Under the pieces are notes generated by a model that had not been told where the DNA came from, made no database searches, and saw nothing but the letters and a program-made list of their open reading frames with translations. A stretch of 60,031 nucleotides of DNA, from assembly GCA_016124665.1 (NCBI GenBank), contig WGNH01000034.1, positions 1-60,031 on the forward strand, read 5' to 3'. The stretch comes from Alphaproteobacteria bacterium (GTDB taxonomy: Bacteria; Pseudomonadota; Alphaproteobacteria; Caulobacterales; Maricaulaceae). Positions 16,475 to 25,886 of this stretch are shown piece by piece (positions within the stretch are counted from its first letter, which is position 1; each line of letters starts with the position of its first letter). Made by a program: the position numbers and the translations under genes.

Positions 16475-18064
16475 GTGACAATGAGCGGAATTATTTCGAA
16501 ATTCGCACACTTCCTCCGGTCGTCCGGCGGCAATGTCGCTACGGTTTTCGCAATCGCCCTGATGCCGATTTCCGTTATGGGCGGCGGTGCGGTCGATTTT
16601 GCACAGGCCATGAATGCCCGCGGACGGCTCGCCGAAGCGCTGGATGCCGCTGCGCTTGCCGTCGGCTCACAACCCAACCTGTCCCGCGGTCAGGCCGAAC
16701 AGATGGCGCTTGACTATATTGAGGCCAACTATCCGGCGCGCGAAATCGGCAGCGTGCACTCGATCTCGGTGAGCATTGATGACGACAATGGCATCGTGCA
16801 GATTTCAGGTCAGTCTCGGGTCGAGACCACACTCCTCGGCATCATGGGCATGGACTATATCAATGTGGACTGGACCAGCGAGGTCCGCCGCGCCCAGCAG
16901 AATCTCGAACTCGTCATGGTGCTCGACAATACCGGATCCATGGGTGGCTCCAAAATCCGGTCCCTGCGGGATGCTGCCGCCCTTCTCACCGACATCCTGT
17001 TTGACGGCGCGCAGGAGCCCGACGATGTCCGGATCGGACTGGTACCCTTTGCCGCCACAGTGAATGTCGGAACACAATTCGAGCGCGCCTGGTGGCTGGA
17101 TCCCGATGCCGAAAGCCCGCTGCATGCGCAATGGGCGGGTGGCGCACAGGAAATCGAAACCTGTACGGAAAGCGGTGGCCGGGGACGAGGACGGGGCCGG
17201 GGGCGGGGCGGCCGTCAGACTTGCACAACAGAAACCGTCGTGCCCAATGCGTGGGAATTTTTTGATCAGTTGCGCAATACCAGCTGGGCAGGGTGTGTCG
17301 AAGCGCGGGCTGTGCCCCTGGACATCGAGGACGTACCGCCCAGCCGGGCCAATCCGGAAACCCTGTTCCTGCCCTTTTTTGCGCCGGACGAGCCGGACAA
17401 TGGCAATTTCTACAATAGTTACCTCAACGATGGGATCGGAAATGCCGGCCTGTTTGAGCGGCTCAGGAACTTTATCAAATACGACAATGGCCGCCCGTCC
17501 CGCGGCGGGCCCAATGATGGCTGTACCACGACACCGGTCACGCCGATGACCAATGACCGCCGCACGGTGGAGAATGCCATTTCCGCGATGGGCGCAAGCG
17601 GAAACACCAATATTCCCAACGGCATTGGCTGGGGTATCCGCCTGATTTCACCGCAGGAACCGTTTACCGAAGGCACCGCCTATGACGATCGCGAAACCAT
17701 CAAGGCGATGGTGATCCTGACCGATGGCGACAATGTCCTCAGCGGGCACAATTCCGCACTCATGTCGCGATATAATGCCTATGGCTACATTGCTGATGGC
17801 CGGTTGGGCATCCGCACCTCGTCGAGCAACCGCCTGTCGGATGCGCTGGATGAACGCACCCTGGCAGCCTGCCAATATGCTCGCGATCAGGGTATCCGCA
17901 TTTACACGATTACATTCCAGGTGCGGAATACCGCGACGCAGAACATGATGCGCGATTGTGCGTCTCACCCCAGCCTCTATTTCGACAGCCCGTCGAATGA
18001 AGCGCTTGAAGATGCCTTCGAGGTGATCGCCGGCGACCTCGCTAACCTGCGGATTTCGCGCTAA
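16475..18064 (+). CDS. TadG-like pilus assembly protein with von Willebrand A domain (copy 1)
   Basis: A 529 aa protein. The N-terminal TadE/TadG-type hydrophobic segment (FAIALMPISVMGGGAVDFAQ, about residues 27-46) anchors it in the membrane. A von Willebrand A domain follows with the MIDAS motif DNTGSMGGSK, a later VILTDGDNVL, and a C-terminal CASHPSLYFDSPS. TadG-like proteins belong to the Flp/Tad pilus or envelope. The next gene is a full-length paralogue. Compared with it, this copy has an extra segment of about 40 residues including an Arg-Gly repeat between two cysteines (about residues 230-250). No other tad genes are in the window. Confidence 0.85.
   Translation: MTMSGIISKFAHFLRSSGGNVATVFAIALMPISVMGGGAVDFAQAMNARGRLAEALDAAALAVGSQPNLSRGQAEQMALDYIEANYPAREIGSVHSISVSIDDDNGIVQISGQSRVETTLLGIMGMDYINVDWTSEVRRAQQNLELVMVLDNTGSMGGSKIRSLRDAAALLTDILFDGAQEPDDVRIGLVPFAATVNVGTQFERAWWLDPDAESPLHAQWAGGAQEIETCTESGGRGRGRGRGRGGRQTCTTETVVPNAWEFFDQLRNTSWAGCVEARAVPLDIEDVPPSRANPETLFLPFFAPDEPDNGNFYNSYLNDGIGNAGLFERLRNFIKYDNGRPSRGGPNDGCTTTPVTPMTNDRRTVENAISAMGASGNTNIPNGIGWGIRLISPQEPFTEGTAYDDRETIKAMVILTDGDNVLSGHNSALMSRYNAYGYIADGRLGIRTSSSNRLSDALDERTLAACQYARDQGIRIYTITFQVRNTATQNMMRDCASHPSLYFDSPSNEALEDAFEVIAGDLANLRISR
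17174..17215 (+). repeat. Arg-Gly dipeptide repeat inside TadG-like copy 1
   Basis: Codons 234-247 read G-G-R-G-R-G-R-G-R-G-R-G-G-R, encoded by a G-rich simple stretch of alternating CGN and GGN codons. It is flanked by Cys230 and Cys250. The neighbouring paralogue lacks the whole segment, so it looks like a local expansion. Confidence 0.85.
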
Positions 18065-18092
18065 ATCAGAGACGATATGGCGACCGATTTTT

Positions 18093-18127
18093 AACCCCGC
18101 GCACAGGAAGTCCGTGCGCGGGGTTTT
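18093..18127 (+). terminator. Rho-independent terminator between the TadG-like paralogues
   Basis: AACCCCGCGCAC (18093-18104) pairs perfectly with GTGCGCGGGGTT (18114-18125) around a nine-base loop. TTTT follows directly. It lies 30 bases after the first paralogue, so the two copies are likely separate transcripts, or the second is expressed by partial read-through. Confidence 0.85.
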
Positions 18128-18171
18128 AATTTGCGGATTCCTGTTTCCCGTTGAAACAGGGATGACCTGCA

Positions 18172-19656
18172 ATGCAGCTTTCAGGGCTCAGGACGTTTGG
18201 CCGTGATGCAGGCGGCAATGTCGCCATGCTGTTTTCGCTCATGCTCGTGCCGATCGTCGTGATGGGGGGCGGAGCGGTGGACTTCAATCAGGCAATGAAT
18301 GCCCGGGCGCGCCTTGCAGAATCCCTGGACGCAGCCGCACTCGCTGTCGGGTCCTCACCCAGCCTGTTGCCGCAGGATGCTGTGTCGCTGGCACAGGCGA
18401 TCGTCGCGGCCAATTACCCTTCCTACGAGATCGGTGATCTTGGACCCGTCAATGTCGAGATCGATGACACCAATAATATCGTCATTCTCTCCGGCACATC
18501 GCGGGTTCAGACGGCGTTTCTCGGGCTGATCGGCATTGATCATCTGACCGTCGACTGGGTGACGGAAGTCCGCCGCGCCCGCACGGCGCTCGAGCTCGTC
18601 ATGGTGCTCGACAATACCGGTTCCATGTCGGGCTCGAAGATCAGCGCCCTGCGCGATGCCGCCCTGATGCTCACCGACATCCTGCACGACAATGCCGATG
18701 ATCCGGACATGCTCGAGATCGGCCTCGTGCCTTTCTCATCGACTGTGAATGTCGGCCGCCAATTTGAGCGGGCCTGGTGGCTGGACCCGGACGGGATCGC
18801 GCCGAACCACTCCAACAATTTCTATCCGGACTTCAATCGCTGGGACGTGATTGATTCCATGCAGTATGAAAGCTGGGATGGTTGCGTGGAAGCACGCGAT
18901 ATTCCACTGGATATCGAGGATGTTCCGCCATCGCCCGGGGATCCGGATACACTTTTCCTGCCCTATTTTGCCCCGGACGAACCCAGCTATTATTCGGGTT
19001 ACAGCAACAGTTACATGTCGGACGGGACGGGCAGTTCAAACCAGCTTTTCCGCCTGATGAACTCCTATAAATATGCAGGTGTGAATCCATCCGGGGCGGC
19101 ATCCAACTGGGGCTGCACGGCCCGTCCGATCACACCGCTGACCCGGAGCCGATCGGTGATTGATAACGCCATTGGCGACATGATCGCCAGTGGCACCACG
19201 AATATCCCGATCGGCATCAGCTGGGGCGTCCGCGTACTTTCTCCGCAAGAACCCTTTACCGAGGGAAATGCCTATGATGATGACGAGAATATCAAGGCCA
19301 TGGTGATCCTCACCGACGGCGAGAATGTCATCAACGGACGCGGCAACATCAATTACTCGGATTATTCCGGCTACGGCTATATCCGCGAGGGACGGCTTGG
19401 TCTCATCACGTCCAGCTCGTGGGCTCTCGGCAATGCCCTGGACGAGCGAACGGCCGCAGCCTGCGCCTATGCCCGGGAACAGGGCATCCGCGTGTATACC
19501 ATCACCTTCCAGGTCAGCTCGGCTTCGACGCGGGACATGATGCGCGATTGCGCCTCCCATCCCAGCCTCTATTTCGACAGCCCGTCAAATGACGCCTTGC
19601 GCGATGCTTTCGAGCTGATCGCAGGCGATCTCGTCAATCTGCGTCTGTCGCGTTAA
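18172..19656 (+). CDS. TadG-like pilus assembly protein with von Willebrand A domain (copy 2)
   Basis: A 494 aa protein, collinear with the preceding gene from end to end. It has the same N-terminal membrane segment (LFSLMLVPIVVMGGGAVDF), MIDAS DNTGSMSGSK, VILTDGENVI, the shared stretch of PLDIEDVPPS, and the same C-terminal SHPSLYFDSPSNDALRDAFE. It lacks the Arg-Gly segment. Tandem placement and full-length similarity show a gene duplication. Its stop codon interlocks with that of the FKBP lipoprotein gene on the other strand. Confidence 0.85.
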   Translation: MQLSGLRTFGRDAGGNVAMLFSLMLVPIVVMGGGAVDFNQAMNARARLAESLDAAALAVGSSPSLLPQDAVSLAQAIVAANYPSYEIGDLGPVNVEIDDTNNIVILSGTSRVQTAFLGLIGIDHLTVDWVTEVRRARTALELVMVLDNTGSMSGSKISALRDAALMLTDILHDNADDPDMLEIGLVPFSSTVNVGRQFERAWWLDPDGIAPNHSNNFYPDFNRWDVIDSMQYESWDGCVEARDIPLDIEDVPPSPGDPDTLFLPYFAPDEPSYYSGYSNSYMSDGTGSSNQLFRLMNSYKYAGVNPSGAASNWGCTARPITPLTRSRSVIDNAIGDMIASGTTNIPIGISWGVRVLSPQEPFTEGNAYDDDENIKAMVILTDGENVINGRGNINYSDYSGYGYIREGRLGLITSSSWALGNALDERTAAACAYAREQGIRVYTITFQVSSASTRDMMRDCASHPSLYFDSPSNDALRDAFELIAGDLVNLRLSR

Positions 19657-20276
19657 TCGCCACAGTTGCCGTCTTCGCGGCCCGGCAAGCAGATCAGTTC
19701 CATCCGGAAATACAAAGTCTGTTCCGGACCGATCGGGCCGCCGGGCGTTCCACGCGCGCCGTAGCCGAGCTCGGCCGGTATGAAGAGCTCCCACTCCTCA
19801 CCGGTCCGCATCAGGCCCAATGCCTCGACCCAGCCGCGGATCAGCCGGTCCGATGGAAATTCAGCCGGCGCGCCGCGGGAATAGGACGAGTCAAACTCTT
19901 CGCCATCAATGCTCGTGCCTTGATAATGAACACGGACGATTTCGCCGCCGTCCGGAGTCAGCCCCTCCTCACCGGCGGCCCGCAGGATACGGAATTGCAG
20001 GCCTGATGGCAGCGCATAGACGCATGGCTGAAAACTCATCTGTTCAAGATAAAGCGCGCCTTCCAGCTGATTGCGCTCGGCCTGGCTGGGAGTCCCCTCG
20101 AATTGAGGACGCCCGATGTCTGGCATATCCATGCCTTCAAAATCAGCCGGATCACATTGGCGTGCCGCCGCCACAATCGACGCAGGGTCAGAGGGATCCG
20201 ATGGCACAGGAGGTTCGGATGGCGCGCTTGTGCAAGCGGTCAGCATGGCAAGCGATACGAGGGCAGCAAAACGCAT
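19653..20276 (-). CDS. FKBP-type peptidyl-prolyl cis-trans isomerase lipoprotein
   Basis: A 207 aa protein with a lipobox LTAC (Cys15), so it is predicted to be lipid-anchored. A Pro/Ser-rich linker precedes an FKBP domain from about residue 105. The domain shows VRVHYQGTSIDGEEFDSSYS, the active-site region LIRGWVEAL, and the flap and C-terminal strand IPAELGYGARGTPGGPIGP. It should catalyse proline isomerisation of envelope proteins. The gene is convergent with the second TadG-like gene. It lies alone ahead of the SRPBCC gene on the same strand. Confidence 0.9.
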   Translation of the reverse strand: MRFAALVSLAMLTACTSAPSEPPVPSDPSDPASIVAAARQCDPADFEGMDMPDIGRPQFEGTPSQAERNQLEGALYLEQMSFQPCVYALPSGLQFRILRAAGEEGLTPDGGEIVRVHYQGTSIDGEEFDSSYSRGAPAEFPSDRLIRGWVEALGLMRTGEEWELFIPAELGYGARGTPGGPIGPEQTLYFRMELICLPGREDGNCGD

Positions 20277-20325
20277 GACGGACTCCGGAGACAGTCTTGA
20301 TGTCTATTTGGGTGGCCATCGCATC

Positions 20326-20835
20326 CTATTCGGCACGATCGGTCAATGCCTCTGACATCGCCGTCAGGACCAGTGGCCAGTTCTGCTGGAAATAGGCATA
20401 GGCCTCGTCCCATTCGCCGCCCTCGCCCCATCCGGTATGCGTGAGGGTCACAGACGTCAGGGTGTCAGACACCGGCATGATTTCGATGGTCAGTGGCGTC
20501 AGATGCGGCCGCACCTCCGGCATGTAAGGGGGCATGGCCCATGTAATGGTCAGCATCCGGTTTTCCTGGAATCCCAGCACGCTTGTCCCTTCCGAACCCC
20601 GCTGACCTTCCGGTGCATCGGGCAGGAAATAGACTTCATAATCGCCACCGGGCCGCAGATCGATTCTGGCAGCCGGGGCAAAGAAGGCCAGGCCCTCCTC
20701 TGTCGTCCACATCTCCCAGATTTCTGCCGGCGTCGCCTCCACCTCGACAGACGCCACAATCATCCGGTTTGTGGCGAGCGCCGGCGCAGAGAACAGCGCT
20801 CCCGACAGGATTATGAAAACCAGAACCCGAAACAT
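20326..20835 (-). CDS. Exported SRPBCC (AHSA1-like) domain protein
   Basis: A 169 aa protein with a signal peptide (FRVLVFIILSGALFSAPALA, residues 2-21). A START-like SRPBCC fold of the AHSA1 group follows: VEATPAEIWEMWTTEEGLAF at the start, RPGGDYEVYF in the middle, and TLTHTGWGEGGEWDEAYAYF as the typical C-terminal helix entry. These folds bind hydrophobic ligands or partners; most AHSA1-like members are cytoplasmic, so the signal peptide is unusual. The ligand is unknown. Confidence 0.85.
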   Translation of the reverse strand: MFRVLVFIILSGALFSAPALATNRMIVASVEVEATPAEIWEMWTTEEGLAFFAPAARIDLRPGGDYEVYFLPDAPEGQRGSEGTSVLGFQENRMLTITWAMPPYMPEVRPHLTPLTIEIMPVSDTLTSVTLTHTGWGEGGEWDEAYAYFQQNWPLVLTAMSEALTDRAE

Positions 20836-20927
20836 CCAGATCTCCCGCGAAATAGCGATACGCGCGATACTACGACATCCTCGTGGTAACCGCGATGCAT
20901 ATCTCTGTGACAGTCCTACAAAGCAAG

Positions 20928-23780
20928 CTATTCAGCCGAAGCCGGAAGGATGGTCACGCGGTAAGCCGTCTCATCAACCAGATAGGTGCGCGCAGCGGTC
21001 ACAATCTCTTCCAAAGTGATATCCGAATAGTCGTCAGTAATCGTCCGGATGCGGTCAAGCCGTTCGGGATATTCGAATGATTGAGACAACCAGCCCAGCC
21101 ATGCCGGATTGCTCTCGAACGCGTTCTGGATCTGCTCCAGAAGCGGCCGTCTCGCGCGCAAGAGCTCGTCATCCGTAATTTCGCCATTGGCCATATCAGC
21201 TGCGATCTGCCCGATCGCCTCATAGACCGGATCGATATTCTCCACCCGGATATCGGCACCCACATAGAGATAGCCATACTCGGGATGATGGAAACTTTCG
21301 ACATTCGATGACGAGGCCGAATAGGTGAAGGCCTCCCCTTCGCGCAATCGCTCCGTCAGTTTGAGCGCCATGACCGCACGCATCAGACGGATCACCCGTG
21401 ATGTACGGATGTCACTGTCATCCGTGGTGGGCCAGTAGACATTGACCAGCGCCTGATCATCCCCGCCATTATGGGTAAGGCGGATCGGATCATCGGTAGG
21501 CTCCGGGAACTCCAGAATGCGGTTTTCCGGATAATCCGGCCAGTCATCGGCCCGTGCCGGCAAGGCACCGATCGTACCCGCAATCGCATCAATAACAGCT
21601 TGTTCTTCAAAATCGCCAACGACAGTGATCTCGATCGGCGCATTTTGCAGCGCCGGCGTCAGAAAGGCACGGACATCGTCCAGATCGACGGCACCGGTTT
21701 CTGCCTCTGTCGGAAAACCATAGCGCGGATCGCCAGAACGCAGCATACGGGCAACATCCCGGGAGCGTATCCCCGCAGGGGTGGAACCCAGATTACGGCG
21801 CAGCTCCGGCAATGACGCCTGGAATTGCGCAAGGCTTTCCGGCCGGTAGCCCGGCGCTGTCATATAGGCCGCCAAGAGCTGGAATTGCAGGCCGAGATCA
21901 GCCGGTGTCGTAGTTGCCGACATCGTGAAAGAGCCGGCTCCCACGCCGAATCCGCCTCCGACATTGCGGCCGGCCAGAATACGGGACAGGTCGTCAAAGG
22001 AATGCGCTTCCAGGCCACCGGATGTGAACACGCTACTGGCAACGGTATCCACAACCGCCACCTCACGGGGTTCGATATCGCCCCGGCCGAAAGTCATGTT
22101 GATCCGGATGACATCATTTTCGAAGTCGGTTGGCTTGAGTGAGACCCGTACACCATTTTCGAAGACCAGACGTGTAACGCCCAGATCCGCGATTTCGGTC
22201 CGCGCGGCAATTTCACCCGGAGCGCCAAAATCCTCATACGCCCAGGCTGCCAGTTCCGCCTCTTCCATCGCTTCGACGTCTGTCTGTGCGCTCTCATTCC
22301 AGACTGCGGCAATGCGCGCTTCGGCATCATCAATCTCGAGCGAAGTCGCCAGGAAAACCAGCGGCCCGTTTCCGGCCCATTGCTCACGGAAGGCCGCATT
22401 AACGGCTTCAAGCATGATGTTGTCTTCCAAACCATTATACCGTGCCAGCGTATCGGCAGGGTGGCTGAAGACCTGATTGTACCGCCAGGAGCCCCACAGA
22501 GCATCCGAAAGCGAGGATGAGGCACGTGTGCCGGCCTGTTCCGCCGCGGTTTCGAGGGCCGTCCGCAGATTGGTGAGCTGCTCGTCCAGCTCCGCTTGGG
22601 TGAAGCCGTGTTCCAGCGCCCGGCGCAATTCCTGCTCGACGAGGGCGAGACCTTCTTCCCAGCGGTCCGGCTGGGCAACGGCCAGGATATTGGCTCGCGC
22701 CGCAAAACCGTACTCATCTGTTGAATAGCCGGCACCGCCCTGAAGCAGCGGCGATGTGCCGGTATTGATAATCGTTGAAAAGCGGCGCGACACGATCGAC
22801 GTCGCCAGCGAATCCAGGAGCCCGTCAAAGCGGCTCGCGACCGTATCGGCTTCAATTGTGTCGGGCTGTACGGATTCCACCGTCAAAACTGTGAAAAATT
22901 CAGGATCGTGGAAATATCCGGTTTCGAACCCGCGGTCTGTATCAACAACCCCGGCCAGAGGAGGTGCTTGCTCCGATTCCGATGGTGACCAGTCAGCAAA
23001 GGTTTCCGCGATCTCGGCTTCAACCCGGTCGGCATCAATGTCACCGACGATAACCAGCATCGCACGGTCAGGCGTGTAATAGGCGTCATAATAGCGCGTA
23101 AAGGCTTCGCGCGGCGCTGTCCGGATGACCTCCGGAATGCCGATGGCATCTCGCCGGGCCACCAGGGAATCAGGATAGCGAAACTCCATAAGCGCATTAC
23201 TCCAGCGCCGGACAGGCGTATTCCGGACCCTCTCTTCGGACAGGATGATATCGCGCTCCCGGTCAATCGCTTCGATATCCAGCGACATGTTCGACGCCGT
23301 CTCGCGCATGATAAACAGGCCGGTATCGACCGTTTCGTCATCGACCTCCGGCATGTCCAGCTGATAGACGACATATTCGCGATTGGTTCCTGCATTGGTG
23401 TCAGGGCCGAATTGCAGGCCATAGCGCTCCAGCAAGGCGACCATTTCGCCTTCAGGCACGTTCAGGGTGCCGTTGAAAGCCATGTGTTCGATGAAGTGGG
23501 CAAGCCCGCGCTGATCATCTTCCTCGACCATGGAGCCGGCATTGAACGCCAAACGGATCGAAGCAGTATCCGGAGGCGTATCATTCACCATGATCGCGTA
23601 ACGCAATCCATTCTCCAGCTGGCCATACCGGACGCCGGGGTCCGCTGGAATATCGCTTCTGTCCTGCGCAAAACCGTCGCCCTGCAATGCGGAAGCAGCC
23701 ACTGCAGGCATCACCGCCATCGCCAGTCCGGCAATAACCGCAATTGCCGGACGGCGCAGCACGCGAATATCTGGGAACAT
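20928..23780 (-). CDS. M16 family zinc metallopeptidase, exported
   Basis: A 950 aa pitrilysin/insulinase-type peptidase with two M16 halves. The signal peptide covers residues 1 to about 30 (AIAVIAGLAMAVMPAVAASA). The inverted zinc motif HFIEH has His95, Glu98 and His99, with the distal Glu expected in the ERDIILSEER segment. The second half (from about residue 520) lacks HxxEH, as is normal, and contains the DFENDVIRINMTFGRGD and FTYSASSSNVESFHHPEYG regions. The start at 23780 has GGAAGGA six bases upstream. It should act in the periplasm or at the outer membrane on unfolded peptides. Confidence 0.92.
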   Translation of the reverse strand: MFPDIRVLRRPAIAVIAGLAMAVMPAVAASALQGDGFAQDRSDIPADPGVRYGQLENGLRYAIMVNDTPPDTASIRLAFNAGSMVEEDDQRGLAHFIEHMAFNGTLNVPEGEMVALLERYGLQFGPDTNAGTNREYVVYQLDMPEVDDETVDTGLFIMRETASNMSLDIEAIDRERDIILSEERVRNTPVRRWSNALMEFRYPDSLVARRDAIGIPEVIRTAPREAFTRYYDAYYTPDRAMLVIVGDIDADRVEAEIAETFADWSPSESEQAPPLAGVVDTDRGFETGYFHDPEFFTVLTVESVQPDTIEADTVASRFDGLLDSLATSIVSRRFSTIINTGTSPLLQGGAGYSTDEYGFAARANILAVAQPDRWEEGLALVEQELRRALEHGFTQAELDEQLTNLRTALETAAEQAGTRASSSLSDALWGSWRYNQVFSHPADTLARYNGLEDNIMLEAVNAAFREQWAGNGPLVFLATSLEIDDAEARIAAVWNESAQTDVEAMEEAELAAWAYEDFGAPGEIAARTEIADLGVTRLVFENGVRVSLKPTDFENDVIRINMTFGRGDIEPREVAVVDTVASSVFTSGGLEAHSFDDLSRILAGRNVGGGFGVGAGSFTMSATTTPADLGLQFQLLAAYMTAPGYRPESLAQFQASLPELRRNLGSTPAGIRSRDVARMLRSGDPRYGFPTEAETGAVDLDDVRAFLTPALQNAPIEITVVGDFEEQAVIDAIAGTIGALPARADDWPDYPENRILEFPEPTDDPIRLTHNGGDDQALVNVYWPTTDDSDIRTSRVIRLMRAVMALKLTERLREGEAFTYSASSSNVESFHHPEYGYLYVGADIRVENIDPVYEAIGQIAADMANGEITDDELLRARRPLLEQIQNAFESNPAWLGWLSQSFEYPERLDRIRTITDDYSDITLEEIVTAARTYLVDETAYRVTILPASAE

Positions 23781-23872
23781 GTTATATCCTTCCGGAAAAT
23801 TGCCTTTGGGCCGGACCCTACAGGCCCCGCCGCATTTCACTTAATAAAATATACGTCAGAATACCGCTCAGC

Positions 23873-25732
23873 CTAGTCGGTCGCGAGAACCGTTTCGATC
23901 GGATCATGTTCGGCGACAAAATGCCCCGGCGATACTTCCTGAAGCTGTGGCCGGTATTGCTCGGCATCCGGATCGTCAACAAGCCGCGATTTGAGGAAAC
24001 GCAATTGCGCCCTCGGGTCCATCGGTGACGGCAAATCTCCCTCCAGCTTCAACCGCTTCCGGGATTTTTCAACATCGGGATCGGGAATGGGGACAGCCGA
24101 AATCAGCGCCTGTGTATAGGGGTGGCGGGCATCATCATAGATCGCCTTGCGGTCGGCCAGCTCCACCACGCGCCCCAGATAGAGCACCATGACCCGGTGC
24201 GAGACTTCGCGCACAACCGACAGGTCGTGGGAGATGAAAATCATCGACAGATCCATCTCTTTCTGGAGATCAATCAGCAATTTGATAATCTGCGCCTGGA
24301 TGGACACATCCAGAGCAGAGACAGCTTCATCACAGATCACCAGTTTCGGACTCAGGATCATGGCGCGGGCAATGCCGACGCGCTGGTTCTGGCCACCGGA
24401 CAATTCGTGAGGGTAGCGATTGATCATATCCGGATCGAGCCCAACCTTTTCCATCATGTTCCGGACCCGGTCCTGCCGTTGTGACCGGCTCAGCTGACGC
24501 TCATAGGTCAGCAGCGGCTCCGCAATCGACGATCCAACTGTCATGCGCGGGTCCAGCGACGCCAGTGGATCCTGAAAAACAATCTGGAGGTCGCGGCGGG
24601 TTTTCCGCAGTTTGTTCTTGCTGATCGACGTCAGATTTTTGCCCAGCCAAGACACCGTTCCGGAAGTCGCCGGAACAAGTTGGAGCACAGCGCGCGCCAG
24701 AGTTGATTTTCCGCAACCGGATTCACCCACCACACCCAGCGTCTCCCCCTTGCGCAAATCGAAACTGACGCCATCAACGGCTTTCAAAGGCTTGCGTTTC
24801 GGGATCAAACCGCCACCGACATTGATCGGGAAGTGGACCTTCACATCATCCACTTCCAGCATCGGGGCGGCACCGGCGGTCTCTTCATAAGTGGGCAAGG
24901 CCACATGGCCGAGCTTGTCGGGCTGATCGATACGCGGCATCGCATCCAGCAGCATGCGCGTATAGCCATTCCCGGGATTGTGGAAAATCTGGTCCACAGA
25001 GCCGCTTTCGACATAAACTCCGTGCCGCATCACTTCGACGCGGTCCGCCATACGCGCCACCACGCCCATATCATGGGTGATGAGCGCGATAGCGGCACCG
25101 GTTTCACGCTTCAGATCATCCATGATGTCCAGCACCTGGGCCTGTACGGTCACATCCAGGGCCGTTGTCGGCTCGTCGGCAATCAACAGGTCTGGCTCGC
25201 ACAGCATCGACATGGCGATCATCACACGCTGCCGCATGCCGCCCGACAGCTCATGCGGATACTGTTTCAGACGGCTCTTGGGCTCCGGTATACGCACACG
25301 TTCCAGCCAGTCCAGTGCCCGCTTGTCTGCAGCTGCGCCCTGAAGATTCATGTGTTTCTTGAGGACTTCACGCATCTGGTCGCCGACGCGCATATGCGGG
25401 GTCAGTGAAGTCAGAGGATCCTGGAAGATCATCGTCATCGACTTGCCGCGAATACGGTTGAGCTTGCCCGGACGTAGATTCAGGATTTCGGTACCGCGAT
25501 ACCGGATTGATCCGGTCGCGCGTCCATTGGAAGCCAACAAACCCATGGCGGACAGAAAGGTCTGGCTTTTGCCAGACCCTGACTCGCCCACAACTGCCAG
25601 ACATTCGCCGGGATTGATATGGAGATTGATACCCTTGACGGCTTCGACCGCGCCATCCGGCGTTGAAAACGTCACCGCCAGATCCTCTACCGAGAGAATG
25701 GGGCCGGAATCTGTGCTGGGCTGCTGCGTCAC
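23873..25732 (-). CDS. Oligopeptide-type ABC transporter ATP-binding protein, two fused ATPase domains
   Basis: A 619 aa protein equal to DppD and DppF joined, as in GsiA/YejF. Domain 1 (about 12-265) has Walker [10 protein letters not shown], signature LSGGMRQR and Walker [13 protein letters not shown]. Domain 2 (about 305-560) has Walker [10 protein letters not shown], signature LSGGQNQR and Walker [13 protein letters not shown], with Ala in place of the usual Pro after DE. Each domain is followed by an oligopeptide-transporter C-terminal region. It would power a peptide importer, but no permease or binding-protein gene is adjacent. Confidence 0.92.
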   Translation of the reverse strand: MTQQPSTDSGPILSVEDLAVTFSTPDGAVEAVKGINLHINPGECLAVVGESGSGKSQTFLSAMGLLASNGRATGSIRYRGTEILNLRPGKLNRIRGKSMTMIFQDPLTSLTPHMRVGDQMREVLKKHMNLQGAAADKRALDWLERVRIPEPKSRLKQYPHELSGGMRQRVMIAMSMLCEPDLLIADEPTTALDVTVQAQVLDIMDDLKRETGAAIALITHDMGVVARMADRVEVMRHGVYVESGSVDQIFHNPGNGYTRMLLDAMPRIDQPDKLGHVALPTYEETAGAAPMLEVDDVKVHFPINVGGGLIPKRKPLKAVDGVSFDLRKGETLGVVGESGCGKSTLARAVLQLVPATSGTVSWLGKNLTSISKNKLRKTRRDLQIVFQDPLASLDPRMTVGSSIAEPLLTYERQLSRSQRQDRVRNMMEKVGLDPDMINRYPHELSGGQNQRVGIARAMILSPKLVICDEAVSALDVSIQAQIIKLLIDLQKEMDLSMIFISHDLSVVREVSHRVMVLYLGRVVELADRKAIYDDARHPYTQALISAVPIPDPDVEKSRKRLKLEGDLPSPMDPRAQLRFLKSRLVDDPDAEQYRPQLQEVSPGHFVAEHDPIETVLATD

Positions 25733-25886
25733 GAGGGAACATCCTTGGTTATGCCAACGGTGCGAGGATAAAGCCCGCGACCATTTTGGCCAGCATTCAC
25801 ATCAGGCCGGTAACAGCAATGCGAAGAAGGTTACGAATTGGTGGGGATTACGTATCCTGTTCTGCGATTCGCCAGGGAAATGACAG

